Source: Paracoccus shanxieyensis (GTDB lineage Bacteria > Pseudomonadota > Alphaproteobacteria > Rhodobacterales > Rhodobacteraceae). From it: 64,000 bases of DNA. The notes under the pieces are model-generated. The model searched no databases. It worked only from the letters and a program-made list of their open reading frames with translations, and was not told where the DNA came from. The position numbers and the translations under genes are program-made. Position 1 is the first letter of the stretch, and each line of letters begins with the position of its first letter. The stretch is taken from positions 1 through 64,000 of the forward strand of contig NZ_WMII01000001.1 of NCBI RefSeq assembly GCF_009711265.1, written 5' to 3'. Below, piece by piece: positions 1 through 8,663 of this stretch.

Positions 1-266
1 TCAAGGTCTCGCAACCCGAAACTTGTCCGAAGATCGACGGTGACCGCCAGCGTCACCAACGGCCGCGCGCTGCGCTACGCCGAAGGCTCCGCGCGCGGCC
101 TCCTACACCATGTGTTGGGACACTGCCCGAAAGCCTAATTGCGCAGGTGATGCCGTGCAAGCGCAGCATCCAAACCTAGCAGGAAAGGCATAGTGACAAA
201 GCCCGCACCATCCTTTATGCGGGCGGCACGGAGCTGGCATACAGGCGCCCGGCTCCCGGAGGACCG
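1..266. other. Upstream region of dksA, no confident gene
   Basis: I recognise no gene here. Frame +1 is open from the window edge to a TAA at 136-138, but its 45 residues resemble nothing I know, so a 3' gene fragment is possible but unsupported. Two perfect inverted repeats are visible: a 10-bp one (61-70 with 91-100, 20-nt loop), which could be a terminator of an upstream gene although no T-run follows, and a 7-bp one (201-207 with 218-224, 10-nt loop) in the probable dksA leader. A clear Shine-Dalgarno (GGAGG, about 258-262) precedes dksA. Confidence 0.5.
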
Positions 267-689
267 ATGAAAGCCCAGACCTTTCTGCCCGAAGATTACC
301 GTCCCGCCGAAGACGAACCCTTTATGAATGACATGCAGCTGGAATATTTCCGGCGCAAATTGATTGCCTGGAAACAGGAATTGCTCGACCAGTCCGCCGA
401 GACGCTGGAGGGTCTGCAGGAAAGCGCGCGCAACGTGCCCGATCTGGCCGACCGCGCCTCCGAGGAAACCGACCGCTCACTGGAGCTGCGCACGCGTGAC
501 CGGCAGCGCAAGCTGGTCAGCAAGATCGATTCGGCGCTGCGCCGCATCGAAACCGGCGATTACGGTTATTGCGAAATGACGGGCGAGCCGATCAGCCTCA
601 AGCGGCTGGATGCCCGCCCGATCGCGACCATGACGCTGGAAGCGCAGGAAAAGCACGAGCGGCGCGAACGCGTCCACCGCGACGATTGA
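267..689 (+). CDS. dksA: DksA-type RNA polymerase-binding transcription factor
   Basis: DksA binds in the secondary channel of RNA polymerase and, with ppGpp, adjusts initiation at rRNA and amino-acid promoters. The 140-residue protein has the family layout: N-terminal helix, a coiled-coil whose tip carries the D-x-x-D-x-A motif (Asp59, Asp62, Ala64), and a C-terminal globular domain. The four-cysteine zinc finger of E. coli DksA is reduced to a single cysteine (Cys102, in YCEMTGEP), a variant known from alphaproteobacteria, so zinc binding in the classical way is unlikely. The start is fixed by a GGAGG about 5 nt upstream. The gene stands alone before a flavin monooxygenase. Confidence 0.93.
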   Translation: MKAQTFLPEDYRPAEDEPFMNDMQLEYFRRKLIAWKQELLDQSAETLEGLQESARNVPDLADRASEETDRSLELRTRDRQRKLVSKIDSALRRIETGDYGYCEMTGEPISLKRLDARPIATMTLEAQEKHERRERVHRDD

Positions 690-762
690 TCGCGGGAATG
701 GCGGCATGGCGGGGCCTGTTCCGGCCCCGTCCTTCGCATTGGGTCCGCATGGACAAGACGCG

Positions 763-1908
763 ATGACCGGTCTTGGCGCATCTTCGATCAGCATTATTGG
801 CGCAGGCATCGCCGGGCTGACCGCCGCCTGCGCGCTTGCGCGTCATGGCGCGCAGGTGACGGTCTTGGAACGCGCCCCCGCGCTTGAGGAGACCGGCGCG
901 GGCTTGCAGCTTTCCCCGAATGCCCTGCGCGTGATCGACGCGCTGGGATTATGGCCGCAGCTTGAAGCGATCTCGGCCCCGTCCCAGCGGGTCGAGCTTT
1001 TCGACACGGCCGGGCGTCTGGTGTCGCGGCTGGATCTGGCGAAGTATCGCCCGCAGGACCGCTTCCGGCTGGTGCATCGTGCAAGGCTGATCGAGTTGCT
1101 GGCCGATGCAGCGTGCGCGGCGGGGGCGCAGATCACGCTGGGCCATGAGGTGACGGATCTGCCAAAGGCCGATCTGGTCATCGGCGCGGATGGCATCAAA
1201 AGCCGCATCCGTCCGCGCCTGAACGGCCCCGAAACGCCGTTTTTCACCAAGCAGACCGCATGGCGTGCGCTGATCCCATCAGAACCCGGCGCGGCCCCGG
1301 CAAGTCAGGTCTTCATGGGACCGGGGCGGCATCTGGTCAGCTATCCGCTGGCCAAGGGCCTGCGCAATATCGTCGCGGTGGTGGAACGTCCGGACTGGCA
1401 TGACGAAGGCTGGTCCCACCCCGGAGATCCGACCGAGCTGCGTGCCGCATTTGCCCACTTCGGCGGGCCGGTGCCGGGCTGGCTGGCGCAGGTGCAACAG
1501 GTCAGCCTGTGGGGCCTCTTTCGCCACCCGGTCGCCGCACATTGGCAGCGCCCGGCCAGCGACGGCCCGGCATTGGTCCTGATCGGTGATGCGGCACATC
1601 CCACCCTGCCCTTCATGGCGCAAGGCGCGGTGATGGCGATCGAGGATGCATGGATCCTTGCAGACTGCCTTGCCCGCGCGCCAATGGCTGAGGCGCTGGC
1701 CCGCTTCCAGTCGCTGCGCCAACCCAGATGCCAGCGCATCGTCGCAGCCGCGAATGGCAATGCCCGAAACTATCACATGCGCGGCCCGACCCGCGCCGTC
1801 GCACATGCGGGCCTGCGCGCCATCTCGACCCTGACGCCGGGTTTGCTGATCGAACGCTTTGCCTGGCTTTACGATTACGATCCGACGAGCATCGCGGCTC
1901 AGGGCTGA
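763..1908 (+). CDS. FAD-dependent monooxygenase, UbiH/salicylate hydroxylase type
   Basis: This is a group A flavin monooxygenase of about 381 residues that would hydroxylate an aromatic or quinone-like substrate using NAD(P)H and O2. The N-terminus has the Rossmann motif (IIGAGIAGLTAA) followed by the ribose-binding acidic residue in VLERA. A GADG motif lies near residue 145, and the second FAD motif GDAAHPTLPFMAQGA sits in the C-terminal half; all are diagnostic of the 3-hydroxybenzoate 6-hydroxylase/salicylate hydroxylase branch. The substrate cannot be read from sequence. The frame is open upstream to 706, but the ATG at 763 starts just before the Rossmann strand and is the better start. 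It is followed by a long palindromic repeat and converges on glmM. Confidence 0.85.
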   Translation: MTGLGASSISIIGAGIAGLTAACALARHGAQVTVLERAPALEETGAGLQLSPNALRVIDALGLWPQLEAISAPSQRVELFDTAGRLVSRLDLAKYRPQDRFRLVHRARLIELLADAACAAGAQITLGHEVTDLPKADLVIGADGIKSRIRPRLNGPETPFFTKQTAWRALIPSEPGAAPASQVFMGPGRHLVSYPLAKGLRNIVAVVERPDWHDEGWSHPGDPTELRAAFAHFGGPVPGWLAQVQQVSLWGLFRHPVAAHWQRPASDGPALVLIGDAAHPTLPFMAQGAVMAIEDAWILADCLARAPMAEALARFQSLRQPRCQRIVAAANGNARNYHMRGPTRAVAHAGLRAISTLTPGLLIERFAWLYDYDPTSIAAQG

Positions 1909-1910
1909 GC

Positions 1911-1985
1911 GTTTCTCTGTTCCTCAAATACTCATGCGACGGCGCCAGCGGCGATGTCCTTTGAGTATTTGTAGAACAGAGAAAC
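1911..1985. repeat. Palindromic copy of a short interspersed repeat
   Basis: Two 23-nt arms (1911-1933 and 1963-1985) are reverse complements at 21 of 23 positions, around a 29-nt centre. Each arm holds the core GAGTATTT...GAACAGAGAAAC or its complement. Single copies of the same core occur at 8637, 25857 and 34934. The element lies between the convergent monooxygenase and glmM genes, where it could act as a bidirectional terminator or mRNA 3' stabiliser; this role is inferred. Confidence 0.85.
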
Positions 1986-2025
1986 CGGGCCCTGCGATCC
2001 GAACCCGGCATGGGCGGCCAGCGGC

Positions 2026-3369
2026 TCAGGCGGCTTTCTCCACGGCGGCGACGATGCCGTCCACGACTTCGCGCAGCATGTGCTCGTCCTCGGCCTCGGC
2101 CATGACGCGGATCAGGGGTTCGGTGCCGGATTTCCGGATCAGCACCCGGCCCGATCCGTGCAGCCGCGCCTCGGCCCGGGCGATCTCGGCCTTCACCGCA
2201 TCGGCGGACAGCGGATCTGCCCCTGCGGCATAGCGCACGTTCTTCAGCATCTGCGGCACCGGCTGGAATTGCGTCACCAGTTCCGAGGCGCGTTTGCCGC
2301 CATCGGCCAGCGCCGCAAGGAATTGCAGGCCAGCGATCAGCCCGTCGCCGGTGGTGGCATAATCGGTCATGACGATATGGCCGGATTGTTCGCCGCCAAG
2401 GTTGAAGCCCGCCCCGCGCATCCGTTCGACCACATAGCGATCGCCCACCGCGGTGCGTTCCAGCCGCAGGCCGCGGCCTTGCAGATAGCGCTCAAGGCCC
2501 AGATTGGACATCACCGTGGCAACCAGCGCGCCGCCGCGCAACCGGCCCTGTTCGGCCCAGCGGCCCGCCAGCAGAGCCATCAGCTGGTCGCCATCCGCCA
2601 CCTGTCCCGTTTCGTCGATGATCATCACCCGGTCGGCATCGCCGTCCAGGCTGATGCCCAGATCCGCCCCGTGCTCGAGCACCGCCTTGGCGCAGGCCTG
2701 AGGGTGGGTCGAGCCGACGCCGTCATTGATGTTGTAGCCATCGGGATGCACGCCCAGCGGGATGACCTCGGCGCCCAGTTCCCACAACACATCCGGGGCA
2801 GCGCGATAGGCAGCACCATTGGCGCAGTCGATCACCACCTTCAGCCCGTTCAGCCGTTGCCCCGCCGGGAATGTGGTCTTGGCATATTCGACATAGCGCC
2901 CGCGCCCATCGTCGATGCGGCGCGCGCGGCCGATATTCTGCGGCTGCGCGGGCTCGATCTCGCTGGCGACGATGGCCTCGATTTCGGCCTCGGCCTCATC
3001 GGACAGCTTGAAGCCGTCCGGGCCGAAGAACTTGATGCCGTTATCCGCCGCCGGGTTGTGGCTGGCCGAGATCATGATCCCCACATCCGCCCGCATCGAG
3101 CGGGTCAAAAACCCCACCGCAGGCGTCGGCACAGGCCCCAGCAGCAGCACGTTCATGCCGGTGCTGGTCAGCCCGGCCGTCAGGGCGTTTTCCAGCATAT
3201 AGCCCGACAGCCGCGTATCCTTGCCAATCACGACACGGTGGCGGTCCTCGCCCTTCCTGCGGAAATAGCGCCCGGCGGCGGCGCCAAGGCGCAGCGCCAT
3301 CTCGGCGGTCATGGGATAGGTGTTGGCGCGTCCGCGCACGCCGTCTGTCCCGAAAAGCTTCCTGCTCAT
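2026..3369 (-). CDS. glmM: Phosphoglucosamine mutase GlmM
   Basis: GlmM converts glucosamine-6-phosphate to glucosamine-1-phosphate, the committed step towards UDP-GlcNAc for peptidoglycan and lipid A. The 447-residue protein starts with the family signature [13 protein letters not shown], has the phosphoserine active-site loop ISASHNP (Ser103), the Mg-binding loop DGDADR, and a C-terminal phosphate-binding region ending [12 protein letters not shown]. Length matches the family. The frame continues nine codons upstream, but the ATG at 3369 overlaps the folP stop in an ATGA, the usual coupled arrangement, so this start is preferred. It is the last gene of a folB-folP-glmM unit. Confidence 0.97.
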   Translation of the reverse strand: MSRKLFGTDGVRGRANTYPMTAEMALRLGAAAGRYFRRKGEDRHRVVIGKDTRLSGYMLENALTAGLTSTGMNVLLLGPVPTPAVGFLTRSMRADVGIMISASHNPAADNGIKFFGPDGFKLSDEAEAEIEAIVASEIEPAQPQNIGRARRIDDGRGRYVEYAKTTFPAGQRLNGLKVVIDCANGAAYRAAPDVLWELGAEVIPLGVHPDGYNINDGVGSTHPQACAKAVLEHGADLGISLDGDADRVMIIDETGQVADGDQLMALLAGRWAEQGRLRGGALVATVMSNLGLERYLQGRGLRLERTAVGDRYVVERMRGAGFNLGGEQSGHIVMTDYATTGDGLIAGLQFLAALADGGKRASELVTQFQPVPQMLKNVRYAAGADPLSADAVKAEIARAEARLHGSGRVLIRKSGTEPLIRVMAEAEDEHMLREVVDGIVAAVEKAA

Positions 3370-4340
3370 TCGCCCTCTCCTGCCACTGCGCGCCACAACG
3401 CGAGGCCTTGTCTTGTGTCTGCCACGTCATGGACGCGGTGGATCTGTATGCCCTGCGCGACCCCGGCCAGTGTGACGGCCAGCGTGCCCGCCGCACGGTC
3501 CGCCGCGCGTTCAGCCCCGCCGATCGCGCCGATGAAGCGCTTGCGTGACACGCCCAGCAGCACGGCACAGCCCAGTCCATGATAGACCGAGATCCGCCGC
3601 AGGATCGCCAGATTATGCGCCTGCGATTTGCCGAAACCAATGCCCGGGTCGATCACGATGCGGTTGCGCGGGATGCCCGCCGCCATGGCGCAGTCGATCC
3701 GCAGCTTGATCGCGTCATAGACATCCAGCAGCACATCGCCATAGCTGGGATTGTCCTGCATGGTTTCCGGCACGCCCTGCGCATGCATGATGCACAGCGC
3801 CACGCCCATCTGCGCCACGGCAGCGGCCATGCCCGGATCATGGTCCAGCCCCGAGACATCGTTGACCAGCCCCGCCCCCGCCGCGACGGCGGCGCGTGCC
3901 ACATCGGCCTTGCGCGTATCGACCGAGATGGCGGCCTGCCCCCTTGCCCCCTTGATCACCGGGATGATGCGGGCGATTTCATCGGGCGATGCCACCTCCA
4001 GCGCGCCGGGCCGGGTGGATTCGCCGCCGATATCGACGATGGCGGCACCTTTGGCGATCAGCCTGCGCGCATGGTCCAGCCCGTCATAGGCGCCGCCATC
4101 GGAAAAGCTGTCAGGTGTGGCGTTGACGATGCCCATGATCTGCGGGCGTTCCATCGCCAGCCCCATGACCGGCGCGCGCGGCGCGGTCAGGGCGGCCATG
4201 ACCGCATCGGGGGCGCTGTCCACGATCCGGGGCGGCGCACCCCGCTGCAACTGCTCGAATTGCGAAAAGCGGACCCAGCCTCCGGCAAGTTGCCAGCGGC
4301 CATGTTCGGTCGGGATCGGGCGGTAATAGCTGTGTTCCAT
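3366..4340 (-). CDS. folP: Dihydropteroate synthase FolP
   Basis: DHPS condenses 6-hydroxymethyl-dihydropterin pyrophosphate with p-aminobenzoate to give 7,8-dihydropteroate; it is the sulfonamide target. The TIM-barrel signatures are present: [15 protein letters not shown] near residue 69, [16 protein letters not shown], and the phosphate-binding SRKRFIG near the C-terminus. At 324 residues it is longer than the usual 270-280 because of about 65 extra N-terminal residues before the barrel; related bacteria also carry such an extension, and its role is unknown. The stop overlaps the glmM start by 4 nt. Confidence 0.96.
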   Translation of the reverse strand: MEHSYYRPIPTEHGRWQLAGGWVRFSQFEQLQRGAPPRIVDSAPDAVMAALTAPRAPVMGLAMERPQIMGIVNATPDSFSDGGAYDGLDHARRLIAKGAAIVDIGGESTRPGALEVASPDEIARIIPVIKGARGQAAISVDTRKADVARAAVAAGAGLVNDVSGLDHDPGMAAAVAQMGVALCIMHAQGVPETMQDNPSYGDVLLDVYDAIKLRIDCAMAAGIPRNRIVIDPGIGFGKSQAHNLAILRRISVYHGLGCAVLLGVSRKRFIGAIGGAERAADRAAGTLAVTLAGVAQGIQIHRVHDVADTRQGLALWRAVAGEGE

Positions 4341-4397
4341 GGTGGTCCTGACCGGCTTGGCGCATCATCCGCGCGGCACGCTGCGATGCAAGAGGGC

Positions 4398-5180
4398 TTA
4401 AATCCGGCCCGTCGGGATCCGGTAGCCGTTCGGAACCGCAGGCAGGTCCGCCGCCTTGGGCAGGGCCCAGTCCAATTGGCTGGCCTGCAGCCGGTCGGCC
4501 AGCCACAGCGCCAGCACATGCGGGTCCGAGGGCAGACCCGCCACGTCGCGCACCATGCGGGCGGGTGCCCAGACCACGGCGCGGCCTTCGGTCGCGGCCC
4601 ATTCCAGTTCTGTCTGCGTGGCGGCGACGGTCAGGCCAAGATGGCCTGCCAGCGCCCATGCCGCCTGATCCAGCGCCAGAAGCTCGACCTCGCGCGGGTT
4701 GCCGCCCTGCGGCAGCGGCAGGCCCGGCGCATCGGGAACCAGCGCCACGCCACCGGCGGGCAGCGGGAATTCGGTGCCGTGAAAGATCACCCGCAACTGC
4801 GCCGCCGTCGCGTCCGCTGCCACCCGCGCCTGACGGCGGCTCAGCGTGACGCCAAGCGCGCCGGGGATGCGGTCCAGCTTTTCGACCGTGACGCTGACCT
4901 GCGCCGCACGCGGATGCGCCAGCACCTGCGCGGCGATCTTTTCGGCCAGCGTTTCCAGCAGATCATAGCGGCGATCGGCCAGCCCCGCCGCCACGGCTCC
5001 GGTCAGGATGTCATAGGACAGGATGCGGTCCACCTCATCGTCGACGCCGACGACATGAGTGGCCAGTTCGACCTGAATGTTGAAACGCAGGCGCTGTTCC
5101 TGACCCCGTTCGGTCTGGAACGCCCCTATTTCGGCCGAAACGATGTAATCGCGCAGGTGGATACGGTCAGGCTGGTCCAT
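4398..5180 (-). CDS. folB: Dihydroneopterin aldolase FolB with extra C-terminal domain
   Basis: FolB cleaves 7,8-dihydroneopterin to 6-hydroxymethyl-dihydropterin and glycolaldehyde, upstream of FolP. Residues 5-118 form the aldolase domain: Glu24 in TERGQEQ, Tyr57 in ILSYDIL, and catalytic Lys101 in VEKLDR. The single-domain enzyme is about 120 residues, but this protein has 260; residues 125-260 form a segment I cannot assign (it contains no visible FolK pyrophosphokinase motif). A 57-nt gap separates it from folP, and the same operon order is maintained. Function of the first half is secure; the role of the tail is unknown. Confidence 0.9.
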   Translation of the reverse strand: MDQPDRIHLRDYIVSAEIGAFQTERGQEQRLRFNIQVELATHVVGVDDEVDRILSYDILTGAVAAGLADRRYDLLETLAEKIAAQVLAHPRAAQVSVTVEKLDRIPGALGVTLSRRQARVAADATAAQLRVIFHGTEFPLPAGGVALVPDAPGLPLPQGGNPREVELLALDQAAWALAGHLGLTVAATQTELEWAATEGRAVVWAPARMVRDVAGLPSDPHVLALWLADRLQASQLDWALPKAADLPAVPNGYRIPTGRI

Positions 5181-5248
5181 GGGCCCATCTCACAGGAAAA
5201 CGGCCCCGCCGCAAGGGACAGGGCCGCAGGAGCATCGGCATATTTGCG

Positions 5249-5779
5249 TCAGTTCGACGCCAGCCGCTGTTCCGAGCGATAGAAGATGTGGCTGCCGATG
5301 CGGGCCGTGCGCTCGAACTTGCGCGACCATTTCGGCTTGACGGCGGGCGTGTGGAAATAGGTCGCGCCATCGGTCAGATTGCGCGGCGCACCCTGAAGTG
5401 CGGCCTTGGCGATCTGCTGGGCGCGGGCATAGGCGCCACGCTCGCGGATGCGGCCCTTCTTATAGGTGAATTGCCCGCTTTGGTTCACGACGCCGCAGAC
5501 GGTTTTCGGAAAGCGCGGATGATCGACGCGGTTCAGAATGACCTCGGCCACCGCGCGCTGGCCCTGCGAGCCTTCGCCGCGGGCCTCGAAGTACAGAGCT
5601 TCGGAAAGGCATTGCAGATCGGTATTGCTGACATTCGGCGTCGCGGCGGGTGCGGCGGCGCTGGTCTTGTAGGTCACGCGCTGCTGGGTATCTGCCAGTG
5701 CCGGTGCGGCTGCGACGGCAGGAAGCGCAAGAGCAACACACACAGAAACGCGCGCCAACCATGACGTTGGTTTCGACAT
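5249..5779 (-). CDS. SleB/CwlJ-type cell wall hydrolase
   Basis: This is a 176-residue secreted peptidoglycan hydrolase of the SleB (Hydrolase_2) family. A signal peptide runs to about ALA-DTQQ (residue 30). The catalytic domain carries the hallmark ALYFEARGE (the Glu is the presumed acid), AVAEVILNRV, and FTY/ATYFHTPAVKPKW segments seen in proteobacterial members, which act in cell-wall remodelling rather than spore germination. The reading frame is open further upstream, but the ATG at 5779 directly precedes the signal peptide. The 218 nt between this gene and the 3' end of the PPDK-like gene hold no ORF; a short inverted repeat lies at 5980-5998. Confidence 0.87.
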   Translation of the reverse strand: MSKPTSWLARVSVCVALALPAVAAAPALADTQQRVTYKTSAAAPAATPNVSNTDLQCLSEALYFEARGEGSQGQRAVAEVILNRVDHPRFPKTVCGVVNQSGQFTYKKGRIRERGAYARAQQIAKAALQGAPRNLTDGATYFHTPAVKPKWSRKFERTARIGSHIFYRSEQRLASN

Positions 5780-5997
5780 TTTGGTCCTGTTCAACTGGGT
5801 ACGAAGGTTCACTGTCCCGGGTCGTTTGTTACAGCCATCCAAGGCCTGTTCTGGCGTGCAATGGGCCGCAAGCGGTTCCGGCGATCTACCCCACTTAGGC
5901 GTGATCGCGAAAAATGGCAGGAAAACGAATGATTTAAGCGGAAAGCCGCCGACAGTGATTTCGTTAACGGGCGGGTTTCGGCCAAATGGCCATTGGC

Positions 5998-8559
5998 CTA
6001 CGACTGCGCCGCGGCGTCATATTCCAGCGACTCGCGCCGGATCAGCACTGATTCCTGCGCCGCTGCCAGCCGTGCGACAGGCACACGGAAGGGCGAGCAT
6101 GAGACATAGTTCACCCCCGCGCGCAGACAAAATGCGATGGATTCGGGATTGCCGCCATGTTCGCCGCAAACCGAGATCGTGATGTCGGGGGCCTGCTTGC
6201 GGGCGCGTTCGGTGCCGATGGCCACAAGCTCGCCCACCCCGTCGCGGTCAAGGATGTGGAACGGGTCTTCGGCATAGACGCCCTGCCCGACATAGGTGCC
6301 CATGAACCGCCCGGCATCGTCGCGCGACAGCCCATAGGTCATCTGCGTCAGATCGTTCGTGCCGAAGGACAGAAAGGCCGCGTGCTGGACGATATCGCCC
6401 GCGCGCAGCGCCGCGCGCGGCGTTTCGACCATGACGCCCAGACGATAGGCGAAATCGGTGCGGGTTTCGTTTCTGACGGCGGCGGCCACGGCATCGATGC
6501 GGGTCTTGACCAGCTCGACCTCGCGCCGGGCGCTGACCAGCGGGATCATGATCTCGGGGACGACGGGATCGCCGTTGCGGCTGGCCTCGATGGTGGCCTC
6601 GAAGATGGCGCGGGCCTGCATGTCATAGATTTCGGGGATGGTGATGCCCAGACGCACGCCGCGCAGCCCCAGCATGGGATTGAATTCGGTCAGCGACTCG
6701 ACCCGGCGCGTCACGTCGGACAAGGGCAGATCCAGCGATTCCGCCAGGGCCCGCATGCCTTCGCGGTCATGCGGCAGGAATTCGTGCAGCGGCGGGTCGA
6801 ACAGGCGGATCGTTAACGGCAGCCCGGCCATGATCTTGAACAGCTCGACAAAATCGCCGCGCTGCATCGGCAGCAGGCGGTCCAGCGACAGGCGGCGATC
6901 TTCGGATTTGTCGGCAAAGATCATCTCGCGCATGGCGGGCAGGCGTTCGTCATCGAAGAACATATGCTCGGTGCGGCACAGCCCGATGCCCTGCGCGTTG
7001 AAGCGCCGCGCGGTGCGGGCGTCTTCGGGCGTGTCGGCATTGGCGCGGATGCGGATGCTGGATTGTTCGTCGGCCCAGTCCAGAAGCTGGTTGAAGCTGT
7101 CGTCCAGCGCCGGTTCCAGCATTTCGGCCGCGCCCGCCAGCACCTCGCCCGAGGTGCCGTCGATGGTGATCTCGTCGCCCTCGTGAAATTCGCGCCCGCC
7201 CGAGCGCAGGGTGCGCGCGCGGCTGTCGATCGAGATGCCGCTGGCGCCCACGATGCAGGGCAGGCCGATGCCGCGCGCAATCACCGCCGCATGGCTGGTC
7301 ATGCCGCCGCGTTCGGTCAGCACCGCGACGGCGGCGTGCATGCCGCGAATGTCCTCCGGCACGGTTTCGCGCCGCACCAGCACGGCGCGGTCGCCCCGCG
7401 CCTCGGCGGCCTGCGCGGCCGTGGCGGAAAAGACGATGCGGCCGGTGGCGGCGCCGGGGCTGGCATTGATGCCGCGCGTGATGATGTCGCGCGGCGCGCT
7501 GGGATCGACCTGATAATGCAGCAGGTCCGACAGCACGCGCGGTTCGACCCGCATGACGGCTTCTTCGGGCGGGATGATGCCGTCGCGCGCCAGCGCCACC
7601 GCGATGCGCACGCTGGCGCGGGATGAGCGCTGCACGCGCACCGCGTCGATGATGGACAGCTGGCTGTCCGAGACGACGAATTCCACCTGCATCTCTTCGC
7701 GCAGGCGTTCGCGGGCGGCGACGCCGTACCGCACCAGATCGGCAAAGACCTCGGGGGCGGCTTCTTCCAGCGAGGGGCCGCGCGGGTCGCGGGTCAGATA
7801 CAGCGTCTCGGCATCCTTGCCACGGGCGCGGCCCTGCGTCTGGCCGCGAAAGCGCCCGGTGATGCGCGGCGTGCCGGTGGTGCTGTCGATCAGCTGGATC
7901 GAGCCCGAGCCCGTCACCCCCGGCCCCAGCGCCAGCGCCATGTCCTGCACGATCAGCCCCAAGGGGGCCTGCGCCGGTGCGCCCTTGGCCTGACGCAGCA
8001 GCCGCGCGGTCGGCCCGTCCCAGGCGCGGGCCATGCTGCGCAGCACCTCGGACAATTGCCGGGCGGGATCCTGGGGGAATTCCTCGTCGGTTTCGCTTTT
8101 ATAGGCGTCCAGCGCGGCTTTCAGCCCGCCATCGCTGTCGGAAAACATGTCCGGATCCAGCCGGGCGACATGGATGGCATAGGATTGCACGAAGCCCAGA
8201 TAGATCGCATCCGCCGCCGCCTTGCCGCGTTTTTCGGCCAGTCTGGCGTGGCATTCGTGGTTGATGCCGACATTCAGCACCGTGTTTGGCCCGCCCCATG
8301 CCGGATTGACCGCCGAGGGGCGCACGCTGACCAGCCCGTCGGCGCCGCCGATAATGCTGGACAGGCGGGCCCGGTCCGGGGTCTGGCCATTGCCGATGGC
8401 CCGCACCGCATCGGCCGAGAAGGCGAAGCTGGTCGGCACGGGCAGTTCCATGCGCACCAGCCGTTGCAGGCATTTCGCGCGCCAGCCATGCCTGACGACC
8501 TGCACCCCCGCCGAGGGGGTGATGTGGACGATCGCATCGGGTTCGGTCAGGGCGGACAT
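5998..8559 (-). CDS. ppdK: Pyruvate phosphate dikinase-like protein, divergent N-terminal half
   Basis: PPDK interconverts ATP, Pi and pyruvate with AMP, PPi and PEP. This 853-residue homologue keeps the swivelling phosphohistidine domain (GGMTSHAAVIARG, His about 423) and the PEP/pyruvate TIM barrel (GIGLCRTEHMFF, FGTNDLTQMTYG, CGEHGG with Cys about 798). The N-terminal nucleotide-binding half is unlike canonical PPDK: no glycine-rich LGGKGANL loop, VSVRPSA instead of VSVRSGA, and no LQTR at the end of the ATP-grasp. Nucleotide use may therefore be altered or lost. It lies downstream of glyQ-X-glyS on the same strand, separated by 104 nt with a hairpin and a short repeat. The family call is firm; full dikinase activity is uncertain. 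Confidence 0.8.
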   Translation of the reverse strand: MSALTEPDAIVHITPSAGVQVVRHGWRAKCLQRLVRMELPVPTSFAFSADAVRAIGNGQTPDRARLSSIIGGADGLVSVRPSAVNPAWGGPNTVLNVGINHECHARLAEKRGKAAADAIYLGFVQSYAIHVARLDPDMFSDSDGGLKAALDAYKSETDEEFPQDPARQLSEVLRSMARAWDGPTARLLRQAKGAPAQAPLGLIVQDMALALGPGVTGSGSIQLIDSTTGTPRITGRFRGQTQGRARGKDAETLYLTRDPRGPSLEEAAPEVFADLVRYGVAARERLREEMQVEFVVSDSQLSIIDAVRVQRSSRASVRIAVALARDGIIPPEEAVMRVEPRVLSDLLHYQVDPSAPRDIITRGINASPGAATGRIVFSATAAQAAEARGDRAVLVRRETVPEDIRGMHAAVAVLTERGGMTSHAAVIARGIGLPCIVGASGISIDSRARTLRSGGREFHEGDEITIDGTSGEVLAGAAEMLEPALDDSFNQLLDWADEQSSIRIRANADTPEDARTARRFNAQGIGLCRTEHMFFDDERLPAMREMIFADKSEDRRLSLDRLLPMQRGDFVELFKIMAGLPLTIRLFDPPLHEFLPHDREGMRALAESLDLPLSDVTRRVESLTEFNPMLGLRGVRLGITIPEIYDMQARAIFEATIEASRNGDPVVPEIMIPLVSARREVELVKTRIDAVAAAVRNETRTDFAYRLGVMVETPRAALRAGDIVQHAAFLSFGTNDLTQMTYGLSRDDAGRFMGTYVGQGVYAEDPFHILDRDGVGELVAIGTERARKQAPDITISVCGEHGGNPESIAFCLRAGVNYVSCSPFRVPVARLAAAQESVLIRRESLEYDAAAQS

Positions 8560-8612
8560 GCTGGCGTCAGATTAGGCACGGGTGGGTTGATCGTGCAAGT
8601 GCGGCAAAGGAT

Positions 8613-8660
8613 GGGGGCTCTGCCCCCACACCCCCGGAGTATTTTCGGAACGAAGAAGCC
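8613..8660. repeat. GC hairpin followed by interspersed repeat copy
   Basis: A perfect 6-bp stem (GGGGGC 8613-8618 with GCCCCC 8622-8627) sits beside a copy of the GAGTATTT...GGAACGAAGAA repeat (8637-8660). On the minus strand the repeat comes first after the glyS stop and the hairpin second, so the pair may end or process glyS mRNA before the PPDK-like gene. The role is inferred; the sequence match to the other copies is visible. Confidence 0.75.
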
Positions 8661-8663
8661 GGC

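Noticed and set aside
1..138. Possible 3' end of a gene in frame +1 (45 residues)
   Set aside because: No recognisable domain and the window edge hides any upstream part.
2080..5282. Long open frames of 500 and 567 codons on the plus strand across glmM, folP and folB
   Set aside because: They are antisense to well-identified genes and reflect high GC at third codon positions; sequences are His/Arg/Gln-rich with no domain.
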